A DNA stretch of 64,000 nt from contig JARLJQ010000025.1 in assembly GCA_031291115.1 (NCBI GenBank), positions 1 to 64,000 of the forward strand. The letters run 5' to 3'. The stretch is from Legionella sp. (lineage in GTDB: Bacteria; Pseudomonadota; Gammaproteobacteria; Legionellales; Legionellaceae). How positions within the stretch are numbered: the first letter of the stretch is position 1; each line of letters begins with the position of its first letter. The notes below the pieces were generated by a model that saw nothing but the letters and a program-made list of their open reading frames with translations, had not been told where the DNA came from and did no database searches. This document shows positions 8,080 to 17,935 of this stretch, in pieces. Position numbers and translations under genes: made by a program.

Positions 8080-8682
8080 ATGAGCCACCTTATGAACGAA
8101 CTTATTCTTGCTACCAGCAATCAAGGAAAAATTAATGAACTGAACGATTTATTAGCGCCTATCCAGTGCATTTCGCAAAGCAGTCTGGGTATTACAGATG
8201 CCGTTGAAGACGGTTTAAGTTTTATCGAAAACGCGATTATCAAGGCACGCCATGCCAGTTTTTATGCTAAAAAACCTGCTTTGGCGGATGATTCAGGTCT
8301 GGTTGTACCGGCTTTAAATGGTGAACCTGGTATTTATTCCGCGCGTTATGCAGAAATTAATGCGACGGATAAGAGTAATATTCACCTGTTATTAGAGAAC
8401 ATGGCCTCCTTACGAGGAACACAACGCGAAGCCTATTTTTATTGTGCGGTTGCTTTAGTACAACACACCAACGATCCGACCCCGTTGATTGCTACGGGAA
8501 TTTTTAAAGGTTTAATTCATGATGCACCTGTTGGTACAGGTGGCTTTGGTTATGATCCTGTTTTTTATGTAACGGAATACCAATGCACTGCAGCTCAATT
8601 ACCTGCTACTATTAAAAACACCATCAGCCACCGCGCCAAAGCCTTAAACCAACTGCGCGAACTTATGCAGAACCAACAATGA
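8080..8682 (+). CDS. rdgB: XTP/dITP diphosphatase (RdgB/HAM1)
   Basis: Removes non-canonical purine nucleotides (XTP, ITP, dITP) by releasing pyrophosphate, keeping them out of DNA and RNA. The 200-aa product carries the family blocks [33 protein letters not shown] (metal-binding Asp-Asp), [18 protein letters not shown] and SHRAKAL. The Met at 8092 ([10 protein letters not shown]) is an equally good start and closer to the usual length. Its stop overlaps the ATG of the next gene (ATGA), so the two are probably translationally coupled. Confidence 0.93.
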   Translation: MSHLMNELILATSNQGKINELNDLLAPIQCISQSSLGITDAVEDGLSFIENAIIKARHASFYAKKPALADDSGLVVPALNGEPGIYSARYAEINATDKSNIHLLLENMASLRGTQREAYFYCAVALVQHTNDPTPLIATGIFKGLIHDAPVGTGGFGYDPVFYVTEYQCTAAQLPATIKNTISHRAKALNQLRELMQNQQ

Positions 8683-10382
8683 ATGCAGAACTAGAAGCAC
8701 TTTTTGCCCAAGCCTATAAACTCCAGCATGAAGGCCAATTAACCCAAGCGCTGAGTATTTATGAGCATATTTTGGAAAAAGACCCAAAGCACTTTAATAC
8801 CTTACATTTTTTAGGCTTAACCTGTGCGCAATCTGGTGATATGAACCAAGCTATAAACTATTTACTGCGAGCGCATCAACTCAATCCTGATGACACGACC
8901 TTACTGAATAATCTGGCGAATGCTTATAAAAAATCACATCAGTTAGATAAAGCTATTGAATACTATCTGGAAGCCATTAAATTAAGACCCGATTACGCAC
9001 AAGCCCATAATAATCTGGCCACCGTATATGCTGTGCAAAATAATTACAGTAAAGCACTGGAACATTATTCAAAAGCAGTTCATGCCGAGCCTGACTTTAG
9101 TGCGGCCCATTTTAATTTAGGCTTATTATTACTGCAGAATAATCAGCTGGATGCAGCGATGACTCAATTTAATAACGTGGTGACCTTAAGTCCGTACCAT
9201 ACGGAAGCGCATTTTTATTTAGGCATTTTACATTTGGAAAAAAATGCCCTTTCTGAGGCCGAGCGCGCCTTTCAAACCGTTTTAGAGCAAGACAGCGAGC
9301 AAATAGACGCTATTACCAATTTAGGGGTGATTGCGCTTAAAAGAGAGCAAAATCAACTAGCGGTAGATTATTTCAGTAAAACCTTAGCTTTGGATAATGA
9401 CAATATAGACGCGCGCAATAATTTAGCAGCGACCTTCATGCATCATGACCGCTTTGAAAATGCACTCATGCATTATGATGTATTGCTTAAAAGCGAGCCG
9501 AACAATATTGAGTATTTATATAATTCTGGCGTGGCACAAATGGCTTTAGGGCATTTAAACGAGGCCATTATCTTTTTTGACCAGGTTTTAAATTTACAAA
9601 ATAATCATACTGCCTCATTAAATAATTTAGCGGCTATCTATCTGAAAATGGATCAACGAGAAACCGCTCGTGAATATTTACGACAAGCACTGGTTATTAA
9701 TCCTGAAGACAAAGTAAGCCATCATATGTTTCATGCCCTTTCAGGCGATGCAGATGCAGAAACCAGCCCAGAATACGCACACAATTTATTTAATAACTAC
9801 GCTCTGTATTACGACCAACACATGCAAGGCACCTTGCAATACTCCATTCCACAATACATCACACGCATTATTCATCAATTAAACTTACCCCAAAAGACGC
9901 ACACGCTGGATTTAGGTTGTGGTACTGGTCTAACTGGAATAGTCCTGCGTGAACGCAGTGAGCGCTTAGTAGGTGTAGATATTGCTGCGAAAATGCTGTC
10001 TCAAGCAAAAGATAAAGGCATCTATGATGAATTGGCAGAAGCCGAACTGCATGAGTTTTTAGCCCAGCATAAAGAACATTATGATTTAATTGTTGCTGCA
10101 GATGTGTTGCCTTATTTTGGTGAGTTGGATGCTTTATTTCAAGAAGTGAGCGAACATCTTAAGTCAGAAGGTTATTTTATCTGTACGACAGAAATCAGCA
10201 CGACAACACCATGGTTTTTGCAAACCAGCGCTCGTTTCAGCCACCACCCGGATTATATTAAGAAATTGGCGGAGCAGAATCATCTGCAATTAGTCCAGCA
10301 AGAGAAAGTGCCTGCGCGTATCCAAAATCAATTGCCTTTAGAGGTGATTGTGTTCGTGTTACAGAAAACACCTAAACCATAA
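8679..10382 (+). CDS. TPR-repeat protein with C-terminal methyltransferase
   Basis: The 567-aa protein starts with about ten tetratricopeptide repeats (residues 1-345; e.g. [20 protein letters not shown]) followed by a class I SAM-dependent methyltransferase domain. Motif I is [11 protein letters not shown] near residue 412, motif [12 protein letters not shown], and the motif IV region is [13 protein letters not shown]. The TPR part presumably recruits the substrate; the target is not visible. It overlaps rdgB by 4 bp. No signal peptide, so cytoplasmic. Similar TPR-methyltransferases are known in proteobacteria but most are uncharacterised. Confidence 0.85.
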   Translation: MNAELEALFAQAYKLQHEGQLTQALSIYEHILEKDPKHFNTLHFLGLTCAQSGDMNQAINYLLRAHQLNPDDTTLLNNLANAYKKSHQLDKAIEYYLEAIKLRPDYAQAHNNLATVYAVQNNYSKALEHYSKAVHAEPDFSAAHFNLGLLLLQNNQLDAAMTQFNNVVTLSPYHTEAHFYLGILHLEKNALSEAERAFQTVLEQDSEQIDAITNLGVIALKREQNQLAVDYFSKTLALDNDNIDARNNLAATFMHHDRFENALMHYDVLLKSEPNNIEYLYNSGVAQMALGHLNEAIIFFDQVLNLQNNHTASLNNLAAIYLKMDQRETAREYLRQALVINPEDKVSHHMFHALSGDADAETSPEYAHNLFNNYALYYDQHMQGTLQYSIPQYITRIIHQLNLPQKTHTLDLGCGTGLTGIVLRERSERLVGVDIAAKMLSQAKDKGIYDELAEAELHEFLAQHKEHYDLIVAADVLPYFGELDALFQEVSEHLKSEGYFICTTEISTTTPWFLQTSARFSHHPDYIKKLAEQNHLQLVQQEKVPARIQNQLPLEVIVFVLQKTPKP

Positions 10383-10477
10383 CCGCCATCCTGAGTGTGG
10401 TCAAAACCTCTCCACTAAAAGCACTACCATCAATTCCCTACGTCATACATACTCCCGCCGCATAGCTTGGTGCACTG

Positions 10478-10500
10478 GGCGAGTTATGCCACAACTCGCC
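10478..10500. terminator. Hairpin after the TPR-methyltransferase gene
   Basis: An 8-bp perfect stem (GGCGAGTT / AACTCGCC) with a 7-nt loop, about 100 bp after the TPR gene and before the giant gene. There is no strong T-run, so termination is only suggested. Confidence 0.35.
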
Positions 10501-10509
10501 ATTATGGCC

Positions 10510-10537
10510 TTATTTTAAACAGCTGGTGTGCTATAAT
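10510..10537 (+). promoter_or_regulatory. Possible promoter of the giant gene
   Basis: A perfect -10 box TATAAT lies at 10532-10537, 29 bp before the ATG of the giant gene. The -35 region about 17 bp upstream (near 10510) is T-rich but does not match TTGACA well. Confidence 0.35.
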
Positions 10538-10566
10538 CCAGCTAGGTTAAGTAATTATGAGTAAAG

Positions 10567-13500
10567 ATGCCAATTCAAGCACCCTCGTGTTTTACATACA
10601 AATTAAGAACCAGTCAAAAAGAATATCGGCGTAATCCTCCCGGTACTCCTGACGTTGCTGCGATTATTGCCAATAAACCCTATTGGGTTTCATCGACCCC
10701 AATGAGTGTTGATAAACAAAAAAAACTGGTACTGGCAGATTGGACAGCACCCTATTGGGACAGTAAAAAAATAGACCGGGTGAGAGTACTAATTTCTGAG
10801 CTAATGGATCAGGGATTTATTATTTACACTTGGGGTTATGGTTTAGTGGTTCCTATGGATAAAAATCATCTGTCAGCTGAGCATTTCTCTACTCTATGTA
10901 AGAAAATGACTCCAGCTTCTCCAGAAAAGGTCACTGAAGCGGCACTCACTCAAAATAAACTGACTAAGAGTGAGGTACAGATAATTGATGATTACTGGGT
11001 GGATCATCTTTTGTCCGCAAAAAAAGAGCCTGGAGTTCGAATAGTACGCACCAGTGATTTAAATCAGTTAATTCCCAAACAACTCTATACTGTTCTGGAA
11101 ATTTTAAACTCAGCCACGCCTAAGATTGAGAAAGTCATTCATGATGTGTTCTCTATCGGGACAAACCATAAGGCTCGGGATTTCAGAGCTCTGTTTAAAG
11201 GTATAAAAATGGAGTGTGATTACAATCACGCTGCAGTAAACAGCGCGGGGGCTTCTGTATTTACCGACATTCATGATCATGAATTTACTTTAAGCGCTGA
11301 TGATTTAACCAGGCTTAAAATAGTTAATTTTAATAGCAATGCATCGGGTGCATATATAGCCGCAGTGTTGAGGACGGTACTTAATCTTGAGCAAATAGAA
11401 TTACAATCTGGCTCTGATTTGTACCAGCTTATTAAGCTAGAAGATTCTCAGTTGGAACAGCTTCACAGCCTTAATTTAAACTCGAGCAATATTTCTTGTC
11501 CTAATTTGCAACTGTTCTTGACGCGGGCACCTAACCTGAACAATTTAAATTTAAACAGTTGCCAGTCTATCTCTCTGTATCGCGTCAAGCTTGAGCTTAA
11601 AAATCAAATTCTTGCTAATCTTGCCACAATTGATTTATCCAAAAGCGGTCTTTCGTTAGAAAACCTGCACCTCCTTTTAAGGGCTTCCCCCAATCTGAGA
11701 TTACTTAATTTAACGAAGTACGATTTTTTTGACGAAGGGTTTAATCCTGGTGACCAAACTCTTCTTAGTCTTGACACAATTAATTTAAACGGCAGTAACA
11801 TTAGCTTAAAAAATCTGCAGGTACTTCTAAAGGCTGCCCCCAACCTGAGAACAATAACTTTAACTGGCTGCACTAATTTAGAAGGCAGCATTGAGCTTAG
11901 CGAGCAAGACCTTGGCCGTCTTGAAACACTCAAGTTAGACAGCAGCAACATTAGCTTAGAAAATCTGCAGGTACTTCTAAAAGCTGCTCCCAAACTGAGA
12001 ACAATAAATTTACATGCTTGCATTAATTTAAAAGGCCACCTTGAGCTTAATGAGCAAGACCTTGGCTGTCTTGAAACACTCAGATTAAGTCGCAGCAACC
12101 TGAGCTTAGAAAATCTGCAAACGTTCCTGGAAAAGGCCCCTAAACTGAACGCTATAGACCTAACACGGTGCGCGAATTTGGGTGGTGTATTTCATTTTTC
12201 TGGCAAAAGTTTGGCGAGCCTTGAAGCAATAAACGTATCAGCCTGCACACTCTCATTAGAAAACGTGCAAACCCTCATGAAGATGGCCCCTAAGCTGAAA
12301 AAAATAGACGTCAATAATTACCAGGGGTTAGATGTTAGGTTTAATTTTGGTGATCAAACGTTCCCTCATCTTAAATCAATCTGTTTTATTGAACTAATCT
12401 CTTCAATCAGAAGCATGTACTTAGAAAATCTGCAAATTCTTCTCAAGCGCGCTCCCAATGTGGAAAGACTTAACCTCCTTTCTCGTGAGGGTGGTACCCT
12501 TAATCTTGAAGAGCAAAGTCTGGTGAATCTTAAAGAAATTATTTTAAGACAATGCTTAATATCTACTGAAAATATGCAAGTCCTATTGAAGACCGCTCCT
12601 AATCTGACCTATCTCGGTTTAGGGGCGTTCCAAATATTGACTGGCAGGCTTAATTTCGGCGAGTATACATTTAATCGCCTTGAAACAATTGATTTAGAAA
12701 ACAGCGGCCTGCCGATAGACAGTGTGCAAGCCTTACTGAAGGCAGCCCCTAATGTTCAAACATTGTCCTTCAAAGACTATGAGAATTTTGCAAGTACACT
12801 TGCTCTTAGTGAACACAGCCTTGCTAGCCTCAAACACTTGGAGTTAGCGGATAGCAACCTATCGGTAGAAAATCTACAGGTTCTCTTAAGGGCTGCTCCC
12901 AATCTAAAAACAATATCTATATTGGGTTGCTATAATTTGGTTGGTACGCTTAAGCTTAACGAGCACAGTCTTACCAGCCTTGAAACAATTGATTTAAACA
13001 ATAACACTAGTTCTTTAGAAATTCTGCAAGCTCTTCAGAACGCTGCGCCGTTATTAAAGGCTTCATACGGTCAATCGAGTGCAAAACCAATCAATCTCGG
13101 ACACAACTCAAAACCAGTCAACCAAGAACACAACCCAAAAGCAAATAAAGAATTCAAACCGACCCCCAGTGATAAACCTTTTCTTTTTAAGAACAACAAC
13201 CCCAGCAAAAATCAGGGCATGATCATTAGCAAGTTGTGTCAATACTTCACCTTAAAGCAACAGCATTTAGAGGTCATCGCTAAAATACAAGATGGCATTT
13301 GTAATCCGCTATCGCATTATTTTTCAAATTTAGATAAAGTTAATTGGGATGGTTTTATTGACCTGGTGTCTGCATGGAATGGGGATGAAGCAAATTTAGA
13401 ACAGGATTTAATAAGACATTTTGAAGCTTTATCTACCAGTATTCACTGGTATCAATTAACCCCACAGCCAAAGAAACAATATCTTGGTGAGGCTTTAAAT

Positions 13501-16500
13501 TTAGTTTTAAACCACAATCAACCTTATATTTTATCCAATCCTTGGCATGCAATAGCTCTTAAACCGGCCGCAGGGGGAAGCTACTATGTTTATGATCCTA
13601 ATTATGTAGATGGATACCAGGAAGTAAAACCAGAAAATTTGCTCAAAACCATTCATAAGACTATTGGTACGATTTTGTCTGGTGATGCATACATAGCTCT
13701 CTATCCAGCTAAGATCGCAGACCCTAATCAATTCATCGCTGAAGGCGGTCTTTTTGCCTTGTACCACTGTGACAATGCTGCCGACATACTGTCGCAATTA
13801 CCACAAGAACCATACACCAAAGACGCGCTTGATGGCCTTCTTTTCAGGGACGTATTCGGAATGCCTGCTTGGTCTACTGGACTAAAAAGTCCTAACCCGG
13901 CCATTTCCCAATTCACCCAAAAACTACTAGAGCAGTTCACCGTACTCAATCAAGATGCAGAGCAACAGCTTGTTCAGAGCTTAGAGGTCCTAAACGCGTT
14001 ACAAAAAGCGGAATGCATCACCGCCCTAGTGCAAACATCTAATCAATCCGCGGTCAAAGCCCTACTCACAGGATTAATTAGCGCCATCCGGGTTTCAGCG
14101 AATCAAGCGCGTTACGAGCAGTCTTTAAAAACCTGGGATAAAAAAGCCGAACTGACATCGGATTCGTTAACGTATTGCCATCAATGTTTGAGCAGCACTC
14201 AAAAAAAACGCTTAATAGAACTGCAATCGACCCAGCAAGTGGATAGTTTACGGATGCAACTGGAACAGCAAGCTGCAAGCATCCATCGACCTGTTTTTTA
14301 TATTGATAAACCGGATGATCTGATTTGCTCCGCACCCTGGATAAAAAAAAATGAACATAACCAGGGAGTATTACAGAAAGGTCCTGGTGGGGCCTTGTAT
14401 GAGTTTCTGCAAAAAAATCAAAATAACAATCCACTGCTCATCGTTAATTATGAGTGGTTTAATAACGAGGACATGATTCGTTTTAATGGCTTGCTGGATA
14501 AAGAGCCCAATGCCGATGGCACGCCCTTGCCAGCCAACACGATGATCCTCGGATTAATGAATCGAAGGAAAGCGGATTGTTATCAAGGTTCTGATTTTTA
14601 TTCGCGGTTTAATCGTACTGAGCATTGTCCTTTAACAGACAACCAGTTGGCGGCGCTTAAACCCAGCAAAGTTGTTGAAATGGTCAGCGCACCATCAAAG
14701 GATCGAGTCATCATCAATCTCTACCATGCATCCAATTGGGAAGATCGTCTTTTAGGTCATTGGGTTTTAAGTGGTGATCACCTACAGTTTATTGAGGGTG
14801 AGTTAGTAAAGGCGATGAAGGAAGGTAAGCTTATTGAACTCCAAAACGGATTTTGGGGCGATACATTCTTTGAGCGTTTTTGGCAACAAGTTTTAACAGG
14901 ACAAATTCGCCATGCTGGAACCGTCCATTCTATTCCTGACAACATTCGTTTTGTACGTCCCGAGACCGACGTCTATGTATGGCCTACTATTCCCAAAATA
15001 GAACAAGGACTGCTCATAGATCAAAGGACTAAAGTGTTAAACCCAACCACTCTAATCGACTTTTTAGAACCTTATGAGCTGGTGGGTGATAAGTTAATCA
15101 AAAAAGCGGGCTTCATCGCCGAGGCGAAAGCTAACAATAATCCTTTAGTGGTTAATGTTACTCGCTCCCTGGATGAAGACAGCTGGGCCATCATCCTTGA
15201 TGAATGCAATCGTTTAGGGGTTTCATTAGAGCTGCATTGTGCTGCCGGGGTGTCATTACCCGTGGCCTTCGGCCACGCTCCCAGCCAACCCTTTTTTAAC
15301 GAGAACTTACCCAAAAATTTAACTGCTGATGCGCTCATAGTTAGTTCTGACATCGATACTACGATTTCGATGTTGACCGACAGCAATGAGTTTGTTGTCA
15401 TTGATGTATCCGAATGCAGCACTGCTGATTTATTAGTTAAACTTGATGGCAAGCTCAACAAGGAAACGCTTAAATTTGAGTTCAATCAATCTAATAGCGC
15501 ACTTATCACCGCCTTGGCCGAAGATAAAAAAATCATTTTGAAAGGGTATTGCTCAGCCGAGCTTCTCGACTCACTTGCCCCGCTATTACAAGCTAGAGCT
15601 CATTCAAAAGCTAATGGGCAGCTCCTTATAATCACCGAAGAGGAACAGGTGGGGGCATTTTTTAGCAATCGCTATCGGCATCAAGTGAGTCCTGAACAGA
15701 AAATAGCCGCCTTAGCAGAGGATCCAAACATCAGGGCTAAACTGGCCTCATACCTTGATAAGGAACCGTTAAGCAGGCTTAGGGCCCGCTCTGCTTACCT
15801 CAAAGCCAATCCTCTGGCTAACAACAGCGATGGTGCATGGCTTGGTTTAAGTAGTTTACCGGGCAGTACTCACGCATCAATTGCAGGTATTGATAAAGCC
15901 AATAGTGCTAAGAACTGCGAACTATTTACTAAAGAGCGTATTGCTAAGGTTAATGCAGCGCTCGAGTATGCACCCTATGTTTTTCTGACCGGTTTGTCGG
16001 GCGTGGGCAAATCTACCTTTGTTGAACAGGAATTAGCTAAAGAAAATGATGTCCTTTACCTTACTGAAGAGAAAATCCAAAATTGGGCAGAAGATAAATC
16101 GGCTAAGCGAAAAATTCTTTTTCTTGATGAGGCTAATCTAAGTCCGCGTCAATGGAGTGAGTTTGAAGGCTTATTCAATATTCCGCCCACCCTGCTCATT
16201 AATGGCGTTTTGCATACCTTAGGCGCTGAGCATAAAGTGGTTTTCGCAGGGAACCCGATAAATTATGGTGATGAGCGAACCTTATCTCCCTTATTTTCGC
16301 GCCATGGCAATGCCGTTTTATTTAGTCCATTGCCACCGGTGGTTATTTATGAGCAGATTTTAAAACCAGTCTGTGCAGGCATGGATCTGGCGTTCGACCC
16401 CATTGCTGAGCGCATTTTGGCTGTGTATCGTTTTATTGCTGATTGTTCGACTACAGAGGTGTTAATAACGCCTCGCGAATTACAAATGATGGCGCAGCTG

Positions 16501-17838
16501 ACCATCACCCGCGCTAAGAACTATCCACAACAAGCCATTGCGGATGTCGTCGCCCACTTTAGTTATGAGTTAGCGAAAAATCTTGTACCTCAAGCTAAAA
16601 GAGCCGACTTTGACCAACAATTTAAAGCTAAAGACCCCATGCCCGTTGAGTTGCCTCCAGCAAGAAACGACAGCAGCTTCTTGCTTACGGCATCACGACA
16701 AACCCTATCGCAACAGCTCAATGATCTGCTCGCCTTACGTCAATGGCGACGCGATCATGAATCATTGCTCAGCAGGGTTCAAAAAACAGGTGGTTTGGGT
16801 GGACTTATTATCGAAGGTGAACCGGGTATTGGTAAAAGTGACCTGGTCATGGCGGCATTACGAGCTCAAGACTACAAGGAAGAGCGTGATCTGGAACGAC
16901 CCACTACCTTAGCAAAACCCTTCTATAAAATGGCTGTGAGCATGGCTCAAGATGAAAAGGAGCGCTTATTAATTAAAGCCTTTAATGAAGGTGCCGTGGT
17001 GCTGATTGATGAAATCAACAGCTCACCGATGATGGAGCGACTCTTAAATGACTTGCTGATGGGTAAAAACCCCAAAGGCAAAGTGGGCGACCAGGTACGA
17101 CCAGGGTTTATGGTGATTGGTACCCAAAATCCAGTGACTATGGCAGGACGGCGTGCCGCCAGTACAGCCTTGCAACGTCGTGTCATCACCACAATATTGC
17201 CTGAATACAGGCCTGATGAAATGAATACTATTTTACTTGCTAAAGGGGTTGAAGCGACTGAGGCTAGCTCAATGGTTCACGCTTATGAAAAAAACCGACG
17301 CTATGCGCTCAACAATCAAGTGCATCCAGTACCCAACTTTCGCAATCTGATGAATGTTGCGGATGAGTATTTGCGCTTAATAATAAGAGCAAAAGAGCCA
17401 TTGCTGAGGGATATTCGACGGCTTGTGCACAGTTTTGCAAATAAACTGAGTACTCCGCTTGCAAATTCAATGCTTCCGCATGTCATGGAAACAGTAAAAG
17501 GGGAAAAGCTTGAGCTGTTGATGAGTACTATGCAAACGACAGTGAATAACGAAAGGATTAGCGTTGCTGAAATTAAATCGTGGTTCGATCAGAATGAAAT
17601 AGAAATGATACAGGCGTTACAAGAGCCAGGCCTCGATAATTGTTTAGAACTATACCGTCAATTTAAAGATCAAATTAATCATTGCCTTGAACAAGCTCAG
17701 CCAGAACCGGCCGTTGCTCGAACAACTACGCCCAGTTTAGTTAGGTTTTTTAAACAACAAAATGCAACTGAACGAACAATGATTGATGACTTTAAGCAGG
17801 ATTCATCCTCAGGACCTAGACATCCTCCCCAAGGGTAG
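10567..17838 (+). CDS. Giant LRR / papain-like / AAA+ protein
   Basis: I do not recognise this 2423-aa protein as a named gene. Layout: an unassigned N-terminus (1-235); leucine-rich repeats at about 240-835, of the form LETLKLDSSNISLENLQ with a period near 50 residues; a polar linker; a papain/C58-like module with DGICNPLSHYF (Cys912), WHAIAL (His994) and YVYDPNY (Asp1010); degenerate ATPase-like segments at about 1230-1420 (VNYEWFNNED, MILGLMN), 1520-1570 and 1650-1700; then two intact AAA+ modules. AAA1 has Walker A GLSGVGKST (Lys1815) and Walker B ILFLDEAN (Asp1854-Glu1855). AAA2 has GEPGIGKSD (Lys2090) and VVLIDEIN (Asp2148-Glu2149), MoxR/midasin-like. No signal peptide or membrane helix. 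A Dot/Icm effector is plausible from the eukaryote-like repeats and host genus but is unproven. The only close neighbour in sense is the TPR-methyltransferase. Confidence 0.8.
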   Translation: MPIQAPSCFTYKLRTSQKEYRRNPPGTPDVAAIIANKPYWVSSTPMSVDKQKKLVLADWTAPYWDSKKIDRVRVLISELMDQGFIIYTWGYGLVVPMDKNHLSAEHFSTLCKKMTPASPEKVTEAALTQNKLTKSEVQIIDDYWVDHLLSAKKEPGVRIVRTSDLNQLIPKQLYTVLEILNSATPKIEKVIHDVFSIGTNHKARDFRALFKGIKMECDYNHAAVNSAGASVFTDIHDHEFTLSADDLTRLKIVNFNSNASGAYIAAVLRTVLNLEQIELQSGSDLYQLIKLEDSQLEQLHSLNLNSSNISCPNLQLFLTRAPNLNNLNLNSCQSISLYRVKLELKNQILANLATIDLSKSGLSLENLHLLLRASPNLRLLNLTKYDFFDEGFNPGDQTLLSLDTINLNGSNISLKNLQVLLKAAPNLRTITLTGCTNLEGSIELSEQDLGRLETLKLDSSNISLENLQVLLKAAPKLRTINLHACINLKGHLELNEQDLGCLETLRLSRSNLSLENLQTFLEKAPKLNAIDLTRCANLGGVFHFSGKSLASLEAINVSACTLSLENVQTLMKMAPKLKKIDVNNYQGLDVRFNFGDQTFPHLKSICFIELISSIRSMYLENLQILLKRAPNVERLNLLSREGGTLNLEEQSLVNLKEIILRQCLISTENMQVLLKTAPNLTYLGLGAFQILTGRLNFGEYTFNRLETIDLENSGLPIDSVQALLKAAPNVQTLSFKDYENFASTLALSEHSLASLKHLELADSNLSVENLQVLLRAAPNLKTISILGCYNLVGTLKLNEHSLTSLETIDLNNNTSSLEILQALQNAAPLLKASYGQSSAKPINLGHNSKPVNQEHNPKANKEFKPTPSDKPFLFKNNNPSKNQGMIISKLCQYFTLKQQHLEVIAKIQDGICNPLSHYFSNLDKVNWDGFIDLVSAWNGDEANLEQDLIRHFEALSTSIHWYQLTPQPKKQYLGEALNLVLNHNQPYILSNPWHAIALKPAAGGSYYVYDPNYVDGYQEVKPENLLKTIHKTIGTILSGDAYIALYPAKIADPNQFIAEGGLFALYHCDNAADILSQLPQEPYTKDALDGLLFRDVFGMPAWSTGLKSPNPAISQFTQKLLEQFTVLNQDAEQQLVQSLEVLNALQKAECITALVQTSNQSAVKALLTGLISAIRVSANQARYEQSLKTWDKKAELTSDSLTYCHQCLSSTQKKRLIELQSTQQVDSLRMQLEQQAASIHRPVFYIDKPDDLICSAPWIKKNEHNQGVLQKGPGGALYEFLQKNQNNNPLLIVNYEWFNNEDMIRFNGLLDKEPNADGTPLPANTMILGLMNRRKADCYQGSDFYSRFNRTEHCPLTDNQLAALKPSKVVEMVSAPSKDRVIINLYHASNWEDRLLGHWVLSGDHLQFIEGELVKAMKEGKLIELQNGFWGDTFFERFWQQVLTGQIRHAGTVHSIPDNIRFVRPETDVYVWPTIPKIEQGLLIDQRTKVLNPTTLIDFLEPYELVGDKLIKKAGFIAEAKANNNPLVVNVTRSLDEDSWAIILDECNRLGVSLELHCAAGVSLPVAFGHAPSQPFFNENLPKNLTADALIVSSDIDTTISMLTDSNEFVVIDVSECSTADLLVKLDGKLNKETLKFEFNQSNSALITALAEDKKIILKGYCSAELLDSLAPLLQARAHSKANGQLLIITEEEQVGAFFSNRYRHQVSPEQKIAALAEDPNIRAKLASYLDKEPLSRLRARSAYLKANPLANNSDGAWLGLSSLPGSTHASIAGIDKANSAKNCELFTKERIAKVNAALEYAPYVFLTGLSGVGKSTFVEQELAKENDVLYLTEEKIQNWAEDKSAKRKILFLDEANLSPRQWSEFEGLFNIPPTLLINGVLHTLGAEHKVVFAGNPINYGDERTLSPLFSRHGNAVLFSPLPPVVIYEQILKPVCAGMDLAFDPIAERILAVYRFIADCSTTEVLITPRELQMMAQLTITRAKNYPQQAIADVVAHFSYELAKNLVPQAKRADFDQQFKAKDPMPVELPPARNDSSFLLTASRQTLSQQLNDLLALRQWRRDHESLLSRVQKTGGLGGLIIEGEPGIGKSDLVMAALRAQDYKEERDLERPTTLAKPFYKMAVSMAQDEKERLLIKAFNEGAVVLIDEINSSPMMERLLNDLLMGKNPKGKVGDQVRPGFMVIGTQNPVTMAGRRAASTALQRRVITTILPEYRPDEMNTILLAKGVEATEASSMVHAYEKNRRYALNNQVHPVPNFRNLMNVADEYLRLIIRAKEPLLRDIRRLVHSFANKLSTPLANSMLPHVMETVKGEKLELLMSTMQTTVNNERISVAEIKSWFDQNEIEMIQALQEPGLDNCLELYRQFKDQINHCLEQAQPEPAVARTTTPSLVRFFKQQNATERTMIDDFKQDSSSGPRHPPQG
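11793..12120 (+). repeat. Near-identical 150-bp LRR-coding units
   Basis: Within the giant gene, units starting at 11793, 11943 and 12093 repeat with an exact 150-bp period. Segments such as CTGCAGGTACTTCTAAA recur with few changes at DNA level. Flanking LRR units are much more diverged, so these copies look recently duplicated. Confidence 0.8.
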
Positions 17839-17935
17839 TTTGCAACGCTGCTGGATGCGTCATACCCTCGGGGATTCTCTTCTACGGAGTAAGTCAGTAT
17901 AGGACTTCAGCAGCTCGGATTGCTTCATTTTCAAA

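Noticed and set aside
11604-12098. 164-codon frame on the minus strand inside the giant gene
   Set aside because: It is the complement of the LRR repeats, and its repetitive composition is explained by the sense strand.
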